A stretch of 35,044 nt of DNA from a virus: positions 1 through 35,044 of IMG/VR virus record IMGVR_UViG_3300025327_000103. One strand, written 5' to 3'. Shown piece after piece: positions 20,122 through 27,310 of this stretch. Position 1 is the first letter of the stretch. The number at the start of each line of letters is the position of its first letter. The notes beneath the pieces are model-generated. The model did no database searches. It was given only the letters and a program-made list of their open reading frames with translations, and was not told the origin of the DNA. Position numbers and translations under genes: made by a program.

Positions 20122-20661
20122 ATGACTGATCAGATCGCTTCGGCTCCGGAACTTATTCGAAGTTTTTGCCGCTATTATGGAATCTCTAACCCACATGATG
20201 CGATGTGGATGGAGGAGTTTGCGTGGGGTCCTGGTCGGTTTGATATCCTGAGCATCGATCTCTCGAATTGGACGGTCCGAGGCTTTGAGATCAAGATCCG
20301 TCGAGGGGATTTTCTTCAGGATCGCAAGTGGCAAAATTATTTGCCCTATGTAAATCTCTTCTACTTCGCGACCGTACCGGGAGTCATTAATGCCCATGAA
20401 TTGCCGCCCGATGTCGGACTACTGGAACTCTCGGACAAGGGTTTCAGCGTGCGACAACGCGCGAAAAAACTACAACCGGCTTTCGTTCGCCATACTTTTG
20501 GAGAACAATTCATAACCAAAATCCTTTTGAATTTTATTCGCAACATAAATTGGCGTCAGGGCCGAATCTTCGTCGAATGCCCGAAATGCCATCAGCGGAT
20601 GCAGGTTACGGATGGTCGATGCTCTCCCGCTGGCGTCCCAATCATTGGAGATCTCCCATAA
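20122..20661 (+). CDS. MmcB-like DNA repair nuclease domain protein
   Basis: 179 residues from ATG 20122, with GGAG eight bases upstream. It shows the MmcB layout (PD-(D/E)XK-related): FDILSIDLSNWTVRGFEIKI with acidic and Lys residues, RGDFLQDRKWQNYLPYVNLF, then YFATVPGVINAHELPPDVGL. The C-terminus adds a CPKCH zinc knuckle. MmcB proteins act in DNA repair in bacteria. Here it may process phage DNA. The family call rests on the EIK...DFLQDRKW pattern and is moderate. Overlaps the next start. Confidence 0.55.
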   Translation: MTDQIASAPELIRSFCRYYGISNPHDAMWMEEFAWGPGRFDILSIDLSNWTVRGFEIKIRRGDFLQDRKWQNYLPYVNLFYFATVPGVINAHELPPDVGLLELSDKGFSVRQRAKKLQPAFVRHTFGEQFITKILLNFIRNINWRQGRIFVECPKCHQRMQVTDGRCSPAGVPIIGDLP

Positions 20662-21218
20662 TGGAAACCGCCGATCAAATCGCCGCAGCCGTCATGGCCT
20701 GGACCGTGGCCAACAGTGGGCATCAAGAACATCGCGACTATATCGGTCTCTCTCATGCCGCTCAGAGCATTGAGGACTTGCTGGCCAGCTACAGAAACGG
20801 TTTTGCGGCGGATAACGCGCAAAAACGGAAATACTATAAGGGCTACCAGATGGAGGCCGATCTAGTACGGCGGCTCGGGATTGTTTTCGGTGATCGGGTT
20901 CAACGAGGTGAAGAGATCTCAGCTTTCGATGGGTTCGTGAAAGGCCATCCCGACTTCCGTTTCGACGGTTGGCTAGGAGATTGCAAAACCGTGCCCCTTG
21001 ATGAACATCTCCCGGAACCTGCGCACCTGCCTCGCCGGGTCTTCTGGCAACTGCAGGCCTATATGCTCTACGCGCCAGCAGAGAAAAGTCTCGTGATCTA
21101 TGAGAGTCGCGAGACCGGCCTTCTCCGCGCTTTCTGGCTCCATCCAGTCCGAGCCATCCAGAATCAGATAAATGAAAAATTTGAGTCCGTCGTAGCGAAG
21201 ATCAAACAATCAAAATGA
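20661..21218 (+). CDS. PD-(D/E)XK-like nuclease
   Basis: 185 residues. The conserved core is KGHPDFRFDGWLGDCKTVP (94-112), where Asp98, Asp107 and Lys109 form a D...DxK catalytic set, with Glu65 upstream and a Gln in the following helix (FWQLQAYMLYAP, Gln130/132), as in Cas4/RecB-type exonucleases. A YESRETG turn follows. It probably is a phage recombination or DNA-processing nuclease. The ATG overlaps the preceding TAA, and GGAG lies ten bases upstream. Its stop overlaps the next ATG. Confidence 0.65.
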   Translation: METADQIAAAVMAWTVANSGHQEHRDYIGLSHAAQSIEDLLASYRNGFAADNAQKRKYYKGYQMEADLVRRLGIVFGDRVQRGEEISAFDGFVKGHPDFRFDGWLGDCKTVPLDEHLPEPAHLPRRVFWQLQAYMLYAPAEKSLVIYESRETGLLRAFWLHPVRAIQNQINEKFESVVAKIKQSK

Positions 21219-21593
21219 TTCCCACCATTCATCTCGGATATGAAGTCGGAAGCGGCCGCGAAGTCCAGATCCCCATCCGTCATTTGGCGGTGACTGGACA
21301 GACCCAGGAATCGGGCAAGACCACGACTCTCGAAGCTTTAGTCCGCCGCTCGGGCCTGCGTGCGATCGCGTTCGTGACCAAAAGGGGCGAGGGCTCGTTT
21401 GGAGAGGGACGGCGCATCCAGCCTTACGCAAAGCGCGACCCGCTCCGAGTTGAAGCGAACCGGGCCGGATGTGAATCAAGGCAATCTCTGGAAGATTCTC
21501 GGGGGACTCGTGAAGGACGGATTTTTCACCAACGAGAGCGGCAATCTGTATCGCGCCGTCCCCGGCATGAAAATCAATATTCTGGAGAAATAA
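21215..21593 (+). pseudogene. P-loop ATPase (HerA/FtsK-like) with internal deletion and frameshift
   Basis: The 5' part encodes MIPTIHLGYEVGSGREVQIP, then HLAVTGQTQESGKTTTLEAL with a Walker A-like GQTQESGKTT, and AFVTKRGEGSFGEGRRIQPY. Comparable phage ATP-binding proteins are several hundred residues long. Here the frame is lost right after that, while another register from about 21430 encodes a typical C-terminal winged helix: DVNQGNLWKILGGLVKDGFF, NESGNLYRAVPGMK, ending at 21593. A large middle section with Walker B is gone and the frame shifted. The gene is almost certainly inactive. Confidence 0.75.
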
Positions 21594-21597
21594 TCGA

Positions 21598-21858
21598 GTG
21601 AGCGATTATCTCACGATCAAAGAAACCGCTGAGTTGCTGCGCGTCAAGCCCGATACAGTTCGAGAAAGGATTTATAAGGGCGTGTTCAAACAAGGTGTAC
21701 ATTATTTCAAACGCCGGGGCATGCGGCCCCTGTTCAAACGGGCAGCCCTGATCGCGTGGCTGGAAGGCGGCGAGGTCGACGGTCGTCGGTCGACGGTCGT
21801 CGGTCAATCCAAAGAGCTGGCAATGCCCATGGCCCGGGGCTATACTCTGGGGGGTTGA
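21598..21858 (+). CDS. excisionase/MerR-type helix-turn-helix protein
   Basis: 86 residues from GTG 21598. MSDYLTIKETAELLRVKPDT is the classical start of an excisionase-like winged helix, followed by VRERIYKGVFKQGVHYFKRR and an IAWLEGG end. The position immediately upstream of the integrase makes it the likely recombination directionality factor (Xis), although the same fold serves as a regulator. The tail, from about residue 59, includes a tandem GGTCGACGGTCGTC repeat. Confidence 0.75.
   Translation: MSDYLTIKETAELLRVKPDTVRERIYKGVFKQGVHYFKRRGMRPLFKRAALIAWLEGGEVDGRRSTVVGQSKELAMPMARGYTLGG
21774..21805. repeat. tandem GGTCGACGGTCGTC repeat inside the Xis-like gene
   Basis: Two full copies of GGTCGACGGTCGTC plus GGTC, 32 bases, encoding a VDGRRSTVVGQ stretch near the C-terminus. 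It probably is another dispersed-repeat type (family G). Confidence 0.7.
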
Positions 21859-23234
21859 TGGGCTGTAAGATAAAAAGAAACCGCCACGGATATCTCGCCT
21901 TCCGTCTGATAGAGCAGGGGATACCAGGCGGTCGGAGCTGGGAAGGTATCGGCCTGAAAGACACCCCGGAGAACCGCAGGCTTGCAGAGGCCAAAGCTGT
22001 GTTGATCGACGCCGAGATGAAAACCGGAAGCTTCGACTATTTGCGATGGTTTCCTCACGGCAACAGAGCCGGCTACTTCGATCAGGAGAAAATCACCTCC
22101 CGTCCAAGAACGATCCTGGAACGCTACGAACAATGGATCGCCGGTAAAGCGCCGCCGCTCGTGCGCAAGAGCACGGTCCGGGATTGGCGCCAGCACTTTG
22201 AGTGCTATATTTTGCCTCGCTATCAGAACCAATCAGTGGATGATCTTCGAACGGCGGACGTGATCGCCTTTCGATCCTATTTGATCCAGGATCTCGATCT
22301 CAAGGTGAAGACGGCTAAAAACGTGATCGGCTCGCTGAAGGCCTTTTATCGAGATGCCATAGCTGAAGGAATTATCGCGAAGGTTTTCAATCCGTTTGAG
22401 GATCTGCCAGAGCGATGGTGGCCTACTGTCGATAACGAAGATCCAGATCCCTTCAACGAAACCGAACGTGATCGGATCCTCGATTACTTCAAGATCAAGC
22501 GTCCTATCTTGCGTCCGTTCATTTACTTTCTTTTCTGGCAAGGCTGCCGCCCCTCGGAGGCGACAGCGCTCAAATGGCGACGAGTGGATCTCGCCAGAGC
22601 CCGGGCTTCAATCACAGAGTCTCGGAATCTTGGCGCAGAAGCGGGGCCAAAAACGCGGGCAAGCAGACGAACCATTACCCTCTTGCCCAATGTCGTGCAG
22701 GTCCTGAAGACGATTAAACCCCTGCGCGTCGATCCCAACAGTCATGTTTTCCTGGACTCAAAGGGCAAGCCGATCGACCAGGCCGAGTTTGGTCGCTACT
22801 ATTTCCAGGGCGCGCTCAGGGCTTTAGAGATCCGACACCGCGACTTCTACAATACCCGCGATACCTTCGTCTCGATTGCCCTCTCCAAGGGGATTGTTGC
22901 GAAATGGATAAGCGAACAGACAGGCACCTCCTTGACAATGATTGGCCGTCGCTACGGCCGCTGGCTCCCTGATGTATCCGCGTCCCCTATTGATATCCTG
23001 ACCTCGAAACAAAGTGAAACCCAAAGTGAAACCTTTGATAAGACAAGATCCCAAATAGCGGTAAATCAATGGGTTAGCAGTTGGTCCCAACGGGAATCGA
23101 ACCCGTTTCCAAGGTCGAGCCAGCATAAAGCGAAACACTCTTTAAGTCTCGAAGATTCAAGCGAAATCCCGCCAGTTTCCCAGGCTTCGCCGGATCCCAT
23201 AAAGTATAAGAAAAAAGGGGGTCTGAAGCGGTAA
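21858..23234 (+). CDS. tyrosine integrase
   Basis: 458 residues, TGATG-coupled to the Xis-like gene. The N-terminal 70 residues form the arm-binding domain and 84-185 the SAM-like core-binding domain. Catalytic signs are Arg231 (GCRPSEATALKW), Lys265 near PKTRASRR, Arg334 in YNTRDTF and Tyr366 in IGRRYGRWL. Box II reads YxxRD where HxxRH is usual. The Y-for-H change is known in several phage integrases, while the Asp is less usual. The C-terminal 80 residues are low-complexity because they are the translation of the attachment region, including the tRNA-derived core. Confidence 0.9.
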   Translation: MGCKIKRNRHGYLAFRLIEQGIPGGRSWEGIGLKDTPENRRLAEAKAVLIDAEMKTGSFDYLRWFPHGNRAGYFDQEKITSRPRTILERYEQWIAGKAPPLVRKSTVRDWRQHFECYILPRYQNQSVDDLRTADVIAFRSYLIQDLDLKVKTAKNVIGSLKAFYRDAIAEGIIAKVFNPFEDLPERWWPTVDNEDPDPFNETERDRILDYFKIKRPILRPFIYFLFWQGCRPSEATALKWRRVDLARARASITESRNLGAEAGPKTRASRRTITLLPNVVQVLKTIKPLRVDPNSHVFLDSKGKPIDQAEFGRYYFQGALRALEIRHRDFYNTRDTFVSIALSKGIVAKWISEQTGTSLTMIGRRYGRWLPDVSASPIDILTSKQSETQSETFDKTRSQIAVNQWVSSWSQRESNPFPRSSQHKAKHSLSLEDSSEIPPVSQASPDPIKYKKKGGLKR

Positions 23235-23251
23235 AAGTGAAACCGTTTCAC
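23010..23251. other. attP: tRNA 3'-end core with flanking integrase arm-type repeats
   Basis: The core is the reverse complement of a tRNA T-arm and acceptor: 23082-23106 reads TGGTCCCAACGGGAATCGAA then CCCGT, so the tRNA strand has ACGGGTTCGATTCCCGT followed by TGGGACC and A. Left of it are tandem CAAAGTGAAACC copies (23010-23021, 23022-23033). Right of it is AAAGTGAAACC (23234-23244) facing an inverted GTTTCAC (23245-23251). The arrangement of a core plus arms is that of a lambda-type attP. Confidence 0.7.
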
Positions 23252-23261
23252 GTTGGTTGAT

Positions 23262-23630
23262 ATGGCACAGGCGCCGCTTAAACCCTGTCGATATCGTGGC
23301 TGTGCCGCAGTCAGTAGTGCTGCGTATTGTCCAACCCATGAACGGCAAGCGAAAGCGCGTCTTGAATCTGGTCGGGGAAAAACAGCAGCACGCGGCTACG
23401 GTGGCGTATGGCGAAAGATACGGGCAATCGTTGTTGGGGAAGAACCTTGCTGCCGTAGATGTAAAATGCAACCGACTAAGTTTGTCGATCACATCATTCC
23501 TAAGCGCGCTGGCGGTACGGATGATCGATCGAATCTGCAGGGTCTTTGTATTCGCTGTAACGTTGCGAAAACCTGGAAGGATGTAACATCCCCGAATAGG
23601 GGGAGGGGGGGGAATATTTTCCAGGCCTAA
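23262..23630 (+). CDS. HNH endonuclease next to the packaging genes
   Basis: 122 residues. Zinc ligands: C9/C14/C23/H26 at the N-terminus (CRYRGC...YCPTH) and C64/C67 with C96/C99 around the ββα-metal core, in which VDHIIP gives His77, followed by Asn91 and Asn100 (an H-N-N form). Phages with HK97-type heads often place such an HNH protein before the terminase, where it aids cutting at cos. ATG 23262 is preferred over the TTG nine bases earlier. Confidence 0.85.
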   Translation: MAQAPLKPCRYRGCAAVSSAAYCPTHERQAKARLESGRGKTAARGYGGVWRKIRAIVVGEEPCCRRCKMQPTKFVDHIIPKRAGGTDDRSNLQGLCIRCNVAKTWKDVTSPNRGRGGNIFQA

Positions 23631-23757
23631 ATTTCCTTTTGACCGAGGTCCCAGGGGAATTTTTAAGATCGCAAAATTGGCAAGGGGGGGATTGGCAGGA
23701 AATAGTTAAGAAACGGCGGAAATCTGTGGCACGTCTTTAAAATTATTTGAAGGGAAT
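23631..23757. other. non-coding gap between HNH and PP-loop gene, possible cos region
   Basis: 127 bases without a gene, containing an AGGTCCCAGGGGAA block (23646-23659), G-runs on both sides (23599-23611 and 23684-23690) and AT-rich patches (TTTTTAAG, TTTAAAATTATTTG). Position beside HNH and terminase is where cos sites usually lie. No sequence proof. Confidence 0.3.
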
Positions 23758-24582
23758 GTGGATCGAAGTCGGTTGAAAGATCGAGAGGCAAATTTCGTCT
23801 ATCTCAGTTTCGGCGCTGGCGTTCAGTCGACGGCGCTTTTGATTATGTCCGTGCTCGGATTGGACGGATGTCCGAAAGCGGATGTGGCGATCTTTGCCGA
23901 CACTCAGGATGAACCTTTGTGGGTCTATGAGAACGTCGAGCGCATGGCAAGGTGGTGCGGCGGGCGGATTCCGGTTCGGACAATAACTTACGGCCATCTT
24001 TCTGGGGATTTGAAAGTGAGAAACTTCCCTCCGATTCCGGCCTATACGCGGGGAGAGAATGGAACACGCGGAATGCTGAGACAGCAATGTACGAGGGAAT
24101 ATAAGATTGATCCGATCAGTGCTTTCGTGAAACGATTACTCGGCTACAAAAAAGGCCAGTGGGTGCGCCATAAAGTGTTGGCTCTGATTGGAATCAGTCT
24201 CGATGAAGCGCATCGGATGGGCACCTCGCGGGATTCGTGGATCACGAATTGCTATCCGCTCATTGACGCCCGGCTCACGCGCAATGACTGCCTGCGAATC
24301 ATAGATGAGGCTGGGCTGCCTCTCCCTAAAAAATCCGCGTGTGTTCATTGTCCCTATCACTCAGACGAATATTGGCGAGGTCTCAAAGAACATCACCCCA
24401 GTGAATTTGCGAAAGCGGTAGAGACGGATCAAACGATCAGAAATATGACCAGAAAGGGGGCGTCGGCACCAATTTTTCTTCATAGATCTCTACAACCACT
24501 CAAAGAAGTGAAATTCGACAAGAAACAGTATGATCTGGACTTTGAATTCGGGAACGATTGCTCTGGGGTGTGCGGGGTATGA
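23758..24582 (+). CDS. PP-loop / PAPS reductase-like phage protein
   Basis: 274 residues. The PP-loop of adenine-nucleotide alpha-hydrolases is SFGAGVQS at 17-24, then ADVAIFADTQDEPLWVYENV (42-61). Later come QQCTREYKI and a CVHCPYHSDEYW motif (193-204), so three conserved Cys may bind a metal or an iron-sulfur cluster, as in DndC/PAPS-reductase relatives. Such proteins occur near phage terminases and are suspected to modify nucleic acid or its precursors. GTG 23758 is the likely start. Overlaps TerS by ATGA. Confidence 0.75.
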   Translation: MDRSRLKDREANFVYLSFGAGVQSTALLIMSVLGLDGCPKADVAIFADTQDEPLWVYENVERMARWCGGRIPVRTITYGHLSGDLKVRNFPPIPAYTRGENGTRGMLRQQCTREYKIDPISAFVKRLLGYKKGQWVRHKVLALIGISLDEAHRMGTSRDSWITNCYPLIDARLTRNDCLRIIDEAGLPLPKKSACVHCPYHSDEYWRGLKEHHPSEFAKAVETDQTIRNMTRKGASAPIFLHRSLQPLKEVKFDKKQYDLDFEFGNDCSGVCGV

Positions 24583-25052
24583 GAGGGAGGAAACCTGTAC
24601 CGACATATTTAAAATTACTCCGAGGAAACCCGGGTCGGAGACCGGTGAACGATCGAGAACCGCATCCGGATCCCGTGCTATTAAGTCCTCCGGAAGATTT
24701 ATCAGAGCTTGGTCGGAAAGAATGGGATCGGATTGCCCGGGAACTGTTTGAGTTAGGGATGTTGACCAATCTCGATCGAGCCGGGTTTGAAGCCTATTGT
24801 CACACTTATGCACGGTGGCAGGAAGCCAAGGCCCAAGTGAAAAAGCTTGGAATGATCATCAAGACAAAAAAGGGAAATATCATTCAAAATCCTTATCTCG
24901 CCGTGGAGAACAAAGCGATGGAACAGATGAAGAGTTTTATGGTGGAACTCGGGCTATCGCTCTCTTCGCGAAGTCGAGTCAAGATCGGCAAGAAGAAGCC
25001 GATCGATCCATTATCGGAATTTCAAAACCGCAGGCAACATCGTGAAGCCTAA
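24579..25052 (+). CDS. terS: terminase small subunit, P27 family
   Basis: 157 residues with the P27-type start MRGRKPVPTYLKLLRGNPGR, then DLSELGRKEWDRIARELFEL and DRAGFEAYCHTYARWQEA, ending in a basic tail. It recognises the packaging site and loads TerL. It starts on the stop of the PP-loop gene and overlaps TerL by eleven bases. Confidence 0.92.
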   Translation: MRGRKPVPTYLKLLRGNPGRRPVNDREPHPDPVLLSPPEDLSELGRKEWDRIARELFELGMLTNLDRAGFEAYCHTYARWQEAKAQVKKLGMIIKTKKGNIIQNPYLAVENKAMEQMKSFMVELGLSLSSRSRVKIGKKKPIDPLSEFQNRRQHREA

Positions 25053-26877
25053 AAAAAAGAAATCGTCCAGGAAGAAACCAATTAAAACCGGGTCCGTGTT
25101 GCCACCGGATCATCCGGTTAAGCGATACGCCGACGCGGTAATGAGCGGTGAAATTGTCGCGGGCCGGCTGGTGCGACTGGCGTGTAAACGTCACCTGGAT
25201 GATCTTGGCCACGGCGCCCGGCGCGGATTTCATTTCGCTCCTGATTTAGCAACTCATGCGTTGGATTTTTTTCCTGATTTCCTTCGCCTGGATGGCAATG
25301 AAAACAAGCCTTTCATTCTTCAACCATGGGAGACATTTATCGTCGGATCCCTCTTCGGCTGGATGGGCCCGGGAAATCTTCGGCGATTCCGAACCGCATA
25401 CATCGAGGCCGGCAAAGGAAGCGGGAAGACGCCGCTCGCCGCGGGTATCGGTCTCTACGGTCTTATCTGCGATCAGGAATGGGCCGCCGAAATCTATTGC
25501 GCTGCGGTCACGAAGGACCAAAGTTACACGCTATTCCGCGACGCCAAGCGCATGGCCGAAGCGAATCCGGATCTTGCAGGCAAATTGGAGATTGGAGAGC
25601 ACAATATCGCCTATCCTTCCACGCTGTCTTTTTTGCGCCCCGTATCATCCGAGGCCCGCTCCCTCGATGCCAAGCGCGTGCAGATGGCGCTGGTCGATGA
25701 GATTCATGAACACCGATCCTCGATCGTCGTCGATAAAATGGACCTGGGCAAGAAAGGCCGTCGCCAACCGCTCATGGTGGAGATCACGAACGCCGGCTAC
25801 GATCGGCATTCGGTCTGCTGGCAACATCACGAATATACACGGTCGATCCTGGAAGGCATGGAGCTCAATGATCTATGGTTTGGTTATATCTGCCAGCTCG
25901 ATCCCTGTGCTAATTGTCAGAAATCCGGCAAGACATTTCCGGACGACAAGTGCAAAAAATGTGATGACTGGCGCGATGAGCGAACCTGGATAAAAACCAA
26001 TCCGAATCTGGGCGTCTCTCTCGGGCCCGAATATTTGCGCGAGAAAGTGCGCGAGGCTATCGGGATGCCCGCCAAACAGAATATCGTCAAACGCCTGAAC
26101 TTCTGTATCTGGACCGAGCAGGAGAGCCGTTGGCTTGATCTCGATCTCTGGGATAATGGCTCCGATCCGATCGATCTCGAGTCCTTGATTGGCCGTCAAT
26201 GTTTCGCCGGTCTCGATCTCTCTTCGAATAGGGATTTAACTGCTTGTACGCTCGTTTTTCCTCCTGAAGATCCAGTCGGGCGCTGGATCGTGCTTGTACG
26301 CTTCTGGATTCCCGAGGAAAATGTTAAGGCCCGTGTTGAAAGGGATCTGGTGCCCTATGATGTGTGGATCCGTGAGGGCTATATTGAGACCACGCCCGGG
26401 AACGTAGTGGATAAGGATTTTATCGAAAAGGCGATTTTAGATGACGCGAGAAAATATCGCATGCTTCGCATCGGCTACGATAAAATGTATGCCGAGCATA
26501 TGGTTCAACATTTGGAGCTAAACCGTCCTGGCTATGTACCCGATGTGGTCGTCGATCCTCTAACGGGAACTACGGAAAAACAATGGTGTATACAGATACG
26601 CCCGGGTTGGAGTCTCGCCTCCGCTTCCAAGGAATTGGACAGCCTGATATTAGGTAAAAAGATACAACATGGTGGCAATCCTGTTCTGCGTTGGAATGCT
26701 GGCAATGCGACCGTAAAGATGAACGAACATGGAGACTACTGGCCGGTAAAAATCGCCGATAAAAAACGAATTGATGGGATTGAAGCTCTCGTGATCGGTC
26801 TCGCCCGTGCGATCGTGGAACCCCCGGAGGACACGGGCAAATCCGTCTACGACGAAAGGCCGCCGCTGACGTTGTGA
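25042..26877 (+). CDS. terL: terminase large subunit
   Basis: 611 residues from GTG 25042. ATPase: adenine motif QPWE at 94-97, Walker A GKGSGKT (124-130), Walker B MALVDE (215-220). Nuclease: FAGLDLSSNRDLTA near 384-397 supplies the first Asp, with further acids downstream. A zinc-like insert C..C..C..C (ANCQKSGKTFPDDKCKKC) lies between the domains. It pumps DNA into the prohead and cuts it. The lysine-rich N-terminus is normal for the family. Confidence 0.93.
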   Translation: MKPKKKKSSRKKPIKTGSVLPPDHPVKRYADAVMSGEIVAGRLVRLACKRHLDDLGHGARRGFHFAPDLATHALDFFPDFLRLDGNENKPFILQPWETFIVGSLFGWMGPGNLRRFRTAYIEAGKGSGKTPLAAGIGLYGLICDQEWAAEIYCAAVTKDQSYTLFRDAKRMAEANPDLAGKLEIGEHNIAYPSTLSFLRPVSSEARSLDAKRVQMALVDEIHEHRSSIVVDKMDLGKKGRRQPLMVEITNAGYDRHSVCWQHHEYTRSILEGMELNDLWFGYICQLDPCANCQKSGKTFPDDKCKKCDDWRDERTWIKTNPNLGVSLGPEYLREKVREAIGMPAKQNIVKRLNFCIWTEQESRWLDLDLWDNGSDPIDLESLIGRQCFAGLDLSSNRDLTACTLVFPPEDPVGRWIVLVRFWIPEENVKARVERDLVPYDVWIREGYIETTPGNVVDKDFIEKAILDDARKYRMLRIGYDKMYAEHMVQHLELNRPGYVPDVVVDPLTGTTEKQWCIQIRPGWSLASASKELDSLILGKKIQHGGNPVLRWNAGNATVKMNEHGDYWPVKIADKKRIDGIEALVIGLARAIVEPPEDTGKSVYDERPPLTL

Positions 26878-26889
26878 AAGGACCTAACC

Positions 26890-27105
26890 ATGAAGATCAA
26901 GATCGTAAGCGACGGCACGACCTATAATACCTGCATCTATGACGTCCAGTCGGGAAAAGAAATCAAGGACATCGTAGCGCTGAAGTGGGAATTTGATTGC
27001 CGCACGAAAAGAGCGCAATGTTTGATGACCATTGTCGTCGAGCTGCCGGAGATAGAGATAGAAGGAGAAGTAAAAGTAAAAATGGAAAAGATCCCTTGCT
27101 TTTAA
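26890..27105 (+). CDS. small conserved phage protein between terminase and portal
   Basis: 71 residues, beta-rich: MKIKIVSDGTTYNTCIYDV, IKDIVALKWEFDCRTKRAQC, then MTIVVELPEIEIEGE. AAAGGA lies ten bases before the ATG. Similar short beta proteins occur between terL and portal in other phages, with no role known to me. Confidence 0.65.
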   Translation: MKIKIVSDGTTYNTCIYDVQSGKEIKDIVALKWEFDCRTKRAQCLMTIVVELPEIEIEGEVKVKMEKIPCF

Positions 27106-27133
27106 AGAGCTAGGCGCGGCCCGTGAAACTGAC

Positions 27134-27310
27134 ATGAGAGAGATTTTAAAAAGAGTTTTCTTTCAGATAATCGATTTTAATGATATTATCGCCTTCATCG
27201 GACTTGCTTTCTTAGGATATGGCACGTACCAGATCTACCCGCCCGGGTCCTATATCACGATCGGGGTGATTCTATTGGCCTTCGGTCTCTGGAGGTACAT
27301 CCGTCCATGA
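27134..27310 (+). CDS. 58-residue membrane protein coupled to portal
   Basis: Starts MREILKRVFFQIIDF and has two hydrophobic segments: about 18-36 (DIIAFIGLAFLGYGTYQI) and 40-53 (SYITIGVILLAFGLWR), with a Pro-Pro turn between. It ends in an ATGA overlap with the portal start, which supports it as a gene. A holin-like or small structural membrane protein is possible. Confidence 0.6.
   Translation: MREILKRVFFQIIDFNDIIAFIGLAFLGYGTYQIYPPGSYITIGVILLAFGLWRYIRP

Noticed and set aside
23082-23154. Complete tRNA gene on the minus strand
   Set aside because: Only the T-arm and acceptor 3' strand are present. No matching 5' acceptor strand, D-arm or anticodon arm lies at the right distance.
25256-25993. 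Alternative + frame inside the large terminase
   Set aside because: Shadow of the terminase frame, which has Walker A/B and nuclease motifs.
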